A program made the position numbers and the translations under genes. The notes under the pieces are model-generated. The model saw nothing but the letters and a program-made list of their open reading frames with translations. It did not search any database and was not told the origin of the DNA. Source: SHVO01 sp041906145 (GTDB taxonomy: Bacteria; Pseudomonadota; Alphaproteobacteria; Rhodospirillales; Rhodospirillaceae). From it: DNA of 64,000 bases. The stretch's first letter is position 1, and each line of letters begins with the position of its first letter. Positions 59,434-64,000 of the stretch are shown here, piece by piece. The DNA lies in the NCBI GenBank assembly GCA_041906145.1, contig JAYRJU010000002.1:62001-126000 (forward strand), in the 5' to 3' direction.

Positions 59434-61436
59434 GGTCGGCCCCACTTTTCGAGCTCGGACGCCACGTCATCCAACGGCTTCCGCCAATCACCGCGCAGTT
59501 CCTGCCGGAACAAGCGGGCGCTCTGATACCAAGGACTGTCGGCGCGATTCATGAACCAATACCAGTGCGCGCCGGGGCCCGTCGGGATAAGGGCCCAGAC
59601 AGGACGGTTAAGGGCTCCGGCCACGTGCACCGTCGTATTGCTGACCGAAATGACCAGATCCATTGCCGCAACCTGCGCCGCGAAGGCGTCAAGGTCGCCG
59701 GAGGAATCGATGCTTGTGTCTTGGATAATGTTGCGTCCCGTCATGCTGGAAACCTGCGCGATCTCAGCGGCGCAATCGCCGTATTGCAGGGACACGAACT
59801 TAACGCCGGGGACATCCAGAAACTTCGCGAACTGGGCAAGTTGTAGGGACTTGAAGCGTCCCGTCGGCCCGGCGGCGCTTCGCCAGCTAAGGCCGATGAT
59901 GCGCGCGTGTGTGCCGTCCTGATAGCGTGCGCGAAGATTTTCAACCAACGCCGCGTCCGGCACGATGTATCCGTTGTGGCGCGGAAGCGAGCCCAATGTC
60001 GGCCGCAGCACTTGGGCGGCGTCGGTCAGCGGCAACCGCACATCGAAGTCACCTTCGATGGGGCTCCCCATGGCGACGATCTTCGCGCGTGGGAAAGAAC
60101 GCGCGAAAAGCCGGCATAGGCGCGGCGAACAGACAACCGTGCAATGCGCGACGGCGTCGATCAATTCGGGAAGAAGATTCGCGAATAGAATTTCATCGCC
60201 CAGTCCATATTCCAACCAAACCAGAACGCGCTTTCCGGTCAATGGTGATCCATCCCACCGCTTGCCGCCGCTGAGGTCGGGCGCGCCGTGAACGGCTCGG
60301 ATGCGCGCGCTATAGGACGGCCAAGCTTCTTGCAGTCTTCCCAGCATCAGCAGCGTCAGGCCTCGATTTGCGATCGCAGGCGGGAAGCCCGGCTTAAGCG
60401 AGAGCGCGATGTCGTAGTCGGCGAGAGCGGCCTCGAACGCGCCGGTGAATCGTTTCGCGCTGCCGCGATTCAGATAGGCGTTTGCGTTTCGGGGGTCTTG
60501 TAGAATCGCCTCGCTATGCAAGGCAATCGCTCCCTCCAGATCACCGCGCAGCTCAAGGACACGGCCGAGTGTGGTGATCACGTCCGCGTTGCCGGGCGCC
60601 GCGCGCTTTAAATCGCGCAAAATCGTTTCACCTTCGTCTAGCTGTGAACGCTCGAGAAGTGCTTCGGTGAGTTGGAGGGACGTTTGCCCGTCAGTGGGAT
60701 TGCTGCGCAGAATGTCGCGGTAAATGTCCTCGGCTTCGGTAAGACGCCCTTGTTTGTGCAGGACATTTGCAAGAAGACGGCGCACTTCGGGATTGGAAGG
60801 ATCGCCGGCCAGGAAGCCGCGCAAAACCTGTTCGGCTTCGATGAAGCGTTCGGTTTGTCCAAGAACAGAGGCCAGCGTCAAAACGGCGTTGCGATAGCCC
60901 GCATGGCGTTGAAGGCATGCACGCAGGACTTGCTCGGCGGCGCCCGTGTCGCCGAGAGCGGCAAGGCACATCGCGAGGCCGACATAAGCCGTGCGTTGTG
61001 ACGGGTCACGGGCCAGCAGCCCGCGATACGCGTCGCGCGCTTCAGCATATTGCCCGGACAGCCGCAGCGCATTTGCCAACCGGTCGGTGGTCGCGATGTT
61101 GCCGCCGGCCAAAACATCGGCCTCGCGAAAATATGGAACAGACTTCTCCGGCTTCTGTGCGCGGAGCCAAGCCGAACCTAGCATCTCGACTGTCGGTAGA
61201 TGGCGGGGGCGCAGGCGAAGCGAATGCTCCAGCGACGCAACGGCCTCCGGAAAACGGCCCAACTCCACATAAGCCGCGCCAAGGAGGTAGCGGAGTTGCG
61301 CATGATCCGGCGCAACCGGCAGCAAAGCAGCGTATCCGGTTGCGGCCTGCTCGAAACGGCCGGCCTGATGAGCGGCGGTTGCGTCCCGGTATGCGGCGTC
61401 AAACGCCTGAGGCATCTGTTTGGATGGAGGCGCCAT
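59430..61436 (-). CDS. TPR-glycosyltransferase fusion protein (FlmG-like), copy F
   Basis: A 668-residue cytosolic protein with about ten TPR repeats (residues about 10-385) and a C-terminal GT domain: WLEYGLGDEILFANLLPELI, IGLSWRSAAGPTG, LQYGDCAAEIAQV, LVISVSNTTVHVAGALNRP and HWYWFMNRADSPWYQSARLF. It is the first gene after gspE, with only 23 nt between. The start at 61436 (MAPPSKQMPQ) is used; a longer frame reaching 61529 would overlap gspE and is unlikely. Confidence 0.82.
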   Translation of the reverse strand: MAPPSKQMPQAFDAAYRDATAAHQAGRFEQAATGYAALLPVAPDHAQLRYLLGAAYVELGRFPEAVASLEHSLRLRPRHLPTVEMLGSAWLRAQKPEKSVPYFREADVLAGGNIATTDRLANALRLSGQYAEARDAYRGLLARDPSQRTAYVGLAMCLAALGDTGAAEQVLRACLQRHAGYRNAVLTLASVLGQTERFIEAEQVLRGFLAGDPSNPEVRRLLANVLHKQGRLTEAEDIYRDILRSNPTDGQTSLQLTEALLERSQLDEGETILRDLKRAAPGNADVITTLGRVLELRGDLEGAIALHSEAILQDPRNANAYLNRGSAKRFTGAFEAALADYDIALSLKPGFPPAIANRGLTLLMLGRLQEAWPSYSARIRAVHGAPDLSGGKRWDGSPLTGKRVLVWLEYGLGDEILFANLLPELIDAVAHCTVVCSPRLCRLFARSFPRAKIVAMGSPIEGDFDVRLPLTDAAQVLRPTLGSLPRHNGYIVPDAALVENLRARYQDGTHARIIGLSWRSAAGPTGRFKSLQLAQFAKFLDVPGVKFVSLQYGDCAAEIAQVSSMTGRNIIQDTSIDSSGDLDAFAAQVAAMDLVISVSNTTVHVAGALNRPVWALIPTGPGAHWYWFMNRADSPWYQSARLFRQELRGDWRKPLDDVASELEKWGRP

Positions 61437-61459
61437 AAGTGTGTCTCGGTCCGTCGCGA

Positions 61460-63220
61460 TTAATCGCCGTCGACGCCGGCCTGTCCAGTGACGCGGATGA
61501 CTTCCTCGACGCTGGTGTCGCCCTGCCACACCTTGATCAAGCCATCTTCCATGAGATCGCGGAAGCCTTGCTTGCGCACAGCCACCTGCAATTCATTCAG
61601 CGGGCGCTGATGCAGGACCATTTCGGCGACTTCGTCGTTGAGGACCGTGACCTCGTAGATGCCGAGTCGGCCGCGATAACCGGTGTTTTGACACCGCGCG
61701 CAGCCCCGGGCTTCGAACCACTGCGGCTCGCCGGTGAGAACCTCGGGAAATCGCTCGCGCAGTTTCTCGCACTTCTCGCGGATAGCAAGCGGCGGTTGAT
61801 GCGGGCTGCGGCAATGCGGACACAGGCGGCGCACAAGACGCTGCGCCATGACTTCCCGCACGGACGAGGCGACGAGGAACGGCTCGAGTCCCATGTCGAT
61901 GAGACGCGTGAAGGCGCTGAGCGAATCGTTGGTGTGCAGGGTCGAGAACACCATATGGCCGGTGAGCGAGGCCTGGACCGCGATCTGCGCGGTTTCAAGG
62001 TCGCGGATTTCCCCGATCATGATCACGTCCGGGTCCTGGCGCAGGATGGAGCGTAGCGCGCGGGCGAAAGTGTAGCCGATATCGGCTTTGGTCTGGACTT
62101 GGGTCACGCCCGGGATGTTGTACTCGACCGGGTCCTCGACGGTGATGATCTTGCGTTTTCCGTCCTTGATGTGTTCGAGCGTCGCCTTGAGTGTCGTCGA
62201 TTTTCCCGAACCTGTCGGCCCGGTCACGAGGATGATCCCATGGGGTTCCCGCGCGAGCTTTCCAAATGTCTCCAAGTGATCCTTGGCCATGCCGATCTTG
62301 GCCAGCGAGAACTGCTTATGCTCCTTGAGCAGGAGACGCATGACGATTGATTCACCCCAAACGCCAGGCAAGCACGAGACGCGGATATCGAGGTCTTTGC
62401 CGCTCATGCGGATACTGATTCGGCCGTCCTGAGGGAGGCGTCGTTCCGCGATATCCAGACCTGAAATCAATTTAATGCGCGACGCCACCGCATCGAACCG
62501 GGAACGCGGAAGGGTGACGCGGCTTTGAAGCACGCCGTCGATGCGGTAGCGGATTTCGAATTCATGCTCCAATGGCTCGACGTGAATGTCCGACGCAGCT
62601 TCGTTCACCGCCTGGGCCATCACGTTTGAAACGAGTTCTACGACGGGCGCTTCTTCGGCGAGTTCGCGCAACAACGCAACGTCACCTTCGATATCGCGGC
62701 CGTCCGACATAAGCGCGCGGCGCACGAGGTCGATCATGAGGTCGAGTTCGCGATTGCGGATCAGCCACCAGTGGATCTCCTTGTCCGGAAACGCCGCCAG
62801 CAACACTTCCTGAAGGCTCGGCTTCACCGGATCGCGGCTGATGCAATGAATGAGGCCGGCGTCGTCGGTCCAAGCGAGGGTGGCCTGGTCGATCCACCAT
62901 TCACTGTCGATCCCGGAGGATTTGATCGTCGCGGCGTAGATGGCCGGATCCTGCGGCATCCGCTGATTGGACATGACCTCCAGGCCCAATTGGCTCGAAA
63001 GCGCCTCCAAGACAGCATCTTCCGACACCGCGCCGATGCGGATCAGGATCGCGCCCAGGAGACCGCCGAAGCTCGCTTGGAAGCTCATGGCTTTCGCGAG
63101 TTCGTTGTCGCTGATGAAGCCCCGCTGCAGCAGGATTTGCCCCAACGGAGGCTGCACCTCAAAAGCGGCCAACGTATTTGGCGGGGTGTTCGGCTCAGGG
63201 CGGATGATCGAGGTGTCCAA
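61460..63220 (-). CDS. gspE: Type II secretion ATPase GspE
   Basis: Hexameric cytosolic ATPase powering pseudopilus assembly. The 586-residue protein has the N1E domain (LGQILLQRGFISDNELAKAM), Walker A GPTGSGKST at residues 334-342, the Asp box ITVEDPVEYNIPGVTQVQ, Walker B MIGEIRDLETAQIA, the His box FSTLHTNDSLSAF and the tetracysteine zinc motif CPHC ... CARC. It starts with TTG at 63220, supported by GGAG 6 nt upstream. It is separated from gspF by the whole glycosyltransferase island and the surface-protein gene. Confidence 0.92.
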   Translation of the reverse strand: MDTSIIRPEPNTPPNTLAAFEVQPPLGQILLQRGFISDNELAKAMSFQASFGGLLGAILIRIGAVSEDAVLEALSSQLGLEVMSNQRMPQDPAIYAATIKSSGIDSEWWIDQATLAWTDDAGLIHCISRDPVKPSLQEVLLAAFPDKEIHWWLIRNRELDLMIDLVRRALMSDGRDIEGDVALLRELAEEAPVVELVSNVMAQAVNEAASDIHVEPLEHEFEIRYRIDGVLQSRVTLPRSRFDAVASRIKLISGLDIAERRLPQDGRISIRMSGKDLDIRVSCLPGVWGESIVMRLLLKEHKQFSLAKIGMAKDHLETFGKLAREPHGIILVTGPTGSGKSTTLKATLEHIKDGKRKIITVEDPVEYNIPGVTQVQTKADIGYTFARALRSILRQDPDVIMIGEIRDLETAQIAVQASLTGHMVFSTLHTNDSLSAFTRLIDMGLEPFLVASSVREVMAQRLVRRLCPHCRSPHQPPLAIREKCEKLRERFPEVLTGEPQWFEARGCARCQNTGYRGRLGIYEVTVLNDEVAEMVLHQRPLNELQVAVRKQGFRDLMEDGLIKVWQGDTSVEEVIRVTGQAGVDGD

Positions 63221-63232
63221 AAGCGGCTCCAG

Positions 63233-63298
63233 CTACGCGTCCAGCAATTCGTCGAGGGTCTTGCGGAAGGGCTCGCGAAAACGGGGCGGTTTTACCAT
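63233..63298 (-). CDS. Possible 21-codon leader ORF upstream of gspE
   Basis: ATG at 63298 is preceded by GGAGATGGGAA and opens a 21-codon frame (MVKPPRFREPFRKTLDELLDA) ending 12 nt before the gspE TTG start. It could be a leader peptide coupling translation to gspE, or chance. No family is recognised. Confidence 0.25.
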   Translation of the reverse strand: MVKPPRFREPFRKTLDELLDA

Positions 63299-63360
63299 TT
63301 CCCATCTCCACACGACTTTAACAGAATGACAGAAAGACTTATCGCGCCGGGTTAATTTCC

Positions 63361-63395
63361 AACGGCCCGCCGTTCCGGGCTTACAAGTTTGTAAG
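63361..63395. other. Two inverted repeats between the methyltransferase gene and gspE
   Basis: AACGGC-CC-GCCGTT (63361-63374) and CTTACAA-GT-TTGTAAG (63380-63395) are perfect short inverted repeats in the 186-nt gap. Neither has a T-run, so they may be operators or weak terminators for the upstream methyltransferase. Confidence 0.4.
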
Positions 63396-63406
63396 GTCGG
63401 TGAGGA

Positions 63407-64000
63407 TTAGGCCTGAAGCAGGCCCACGAGACCCGGAATATCTCGGCCCAAGAGGTGGCGGATAGTCACAGGATGTGACGCAACCGCGCGCAACCCGGCT
63501 GTGCGTGCCGCATCCTCCACATAAGCTGGCGTATGAACGAAGCGTCCCTCCGGTGACAACGCGAGCGGCGCGCCTTGCGAAAGCTCGATCGAATAGGCCA
63601 GCAGCCCTCCGGGCGCGAGGCGCGCGCGTACTGCGGCCAAGAGATCGGAGATATCTCCCAAATAGGGGAATAGGTCACCGGCCGTAATGACATCAAAGGT
63701 GCCCGCGATCTTTGCGATCGCGCGCGCGTCGCCGATGAGGATTTGGTCATACAACCTCTTAGCGCCAGCGATCTTCGCCATGTTCGGCGATATATCGATG
63801 CCAAGGGTCGCTTCGGTTCTGAACGCGTCGAGTAAAGCGGCCGCCACCAAGCCGGTTCCACACCCGATGTCGGCGAGACGTGTGATTGTGCGCCGTTCGG
63901 GCTCGTATTCTTCGATGAGGTCCGCGATCGCGGCGGGAATCGCGTAATTGCGAAAGCGCAGTTCTTGAACGTCGTATCGTTGCGCCAGGCGGTCGAATGC
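63407..64000 (-). CDS. Class I SAM-dependent methyltransferase, partial
   Basis: The reading frame is open to the right edge of the window, so the N-terminus is missing. Visible are 197 residues with the SAM-binding motif I (LADIGCGTGLVAAALLD), the acidic loop ATLGIDISPNMAKIA, motif II IGDARAIAKIAGTFDVITAGD and motif III ARLAPGGLLAYSIEL. The upstream part reads AFDRLAQRYDVQELRFRNYA, a common opening to this fold. Members of this type often carry TPR repeats before the domain. Target unknown. Confidence 0.8.
   Translation of the reverse strand, partial: AFDRLAQRYDVQELRFRNYAIPAAIADLIEEYEPERRTITRLADIGCGTGLVAAALLDAFRTEATLGIDISPNMAKIAGAKRLYDQILIGDARAIAKIAGTFDVITAGDLFPYLGDISDLLAAVRARLAPGGLLAYSIELSQGAPLALSPEGRFVHTPAYVEDAARTAGLRAVASHPVTIRHLLGRDIPGLVGLLQA

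Overview
The window is GC-rich, densely coded chromosomal DNA, almost certainly from an alphaproteobacterium. The evidence is the TIGR02302/DUF4175 family membrane protein, the ftsE-ftsX-ydcF-plsC block, the argH-lptM-lysA order, and FlmG-like TPR-glycosyltransferase fusions. A Micropepsales/Rhizomicrobium-like or Caulobacterales/Rhodospirillales-like host is a guess. No rRNA, tRNA, CRISPR array, insertion sequence or prophage was seen.

Region 1 (1-37 kb) is mostly housekeeping. It starts with a partial class II ribonucleotide reductase, a broken sulfite-dehydrogenase (SoxC-like) fragment, a YkgJ-type cysteine-cluster protein, Tex and an ABC-2 exporter pair. Next come plsC, ydcF, ftsX and ftsE, then an MJ0042-type zinc-ribbon/DUF3426 protein with a long repetitive disordered middle that converges on the TIGR02302 protein. 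The lysine/arginine block lysA-lptM-argH with a divergent TlpA-like thioredoxin follows, with lptM only 42 codons long. After it lie PAP2 and ArnT-like membrane enzymes, a 3-hydroxyacyl-CoA dehydrogenase, etfA-etfB and a PduO-type cobalamin adenosyltransferase, which could supply the cofactor of the B12-dependent reductase. A plus-strand run then holds lptG, a second PAP2 enzyme, an unknown protein, a type III polyketide synthase and an isoprenylcysteine-methyltransferase-like enzyme, which looks like a small alkylpyrone/alkylresorcinol locus. recX, an orphan ABC-2 permease, argD-argF-hslO, folE, apaG and a SIS-domain sugar isomerase complete this part.

Region 2 (36-63 kb, all minus strand) is the most unusual part: a type II secretion (T2SS) locus split by a glycosylation-like island. 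Read along the minus strand the order is gspE, then eight tightly packed genes (six TPR-glycosyltransferase proteins carrying seven GT modules, one small TPR protein and one DxD glycosyltransferase), then a 497-residue Ser/Thr/Ala/Gly-rich protein with a signal peptide. That gene has its own promoter-like sequence and a striking tandem-hairpin terminator. Then follow gspF, G, H, I, J, K, L, M, a GspC/PilP-like protein, gspD, a Sel1-repeat protein and a small secreted Cys protein. I infer that the T2SS, the TPR-GTs and the Ser/Thr-rich protein form one system that makes, sugar-modifies and exports an abundant surface or secreted protein. The sugar, the acceptor and the order of events cannot be read from the sequence.

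The window ends inside a class I SAM-dependent methyltransferase gene. Start codons were refined by Shine-Dalgarno sequences and ATGA/GTGA overlaps where possible; several remain ambiguous and are flagged.
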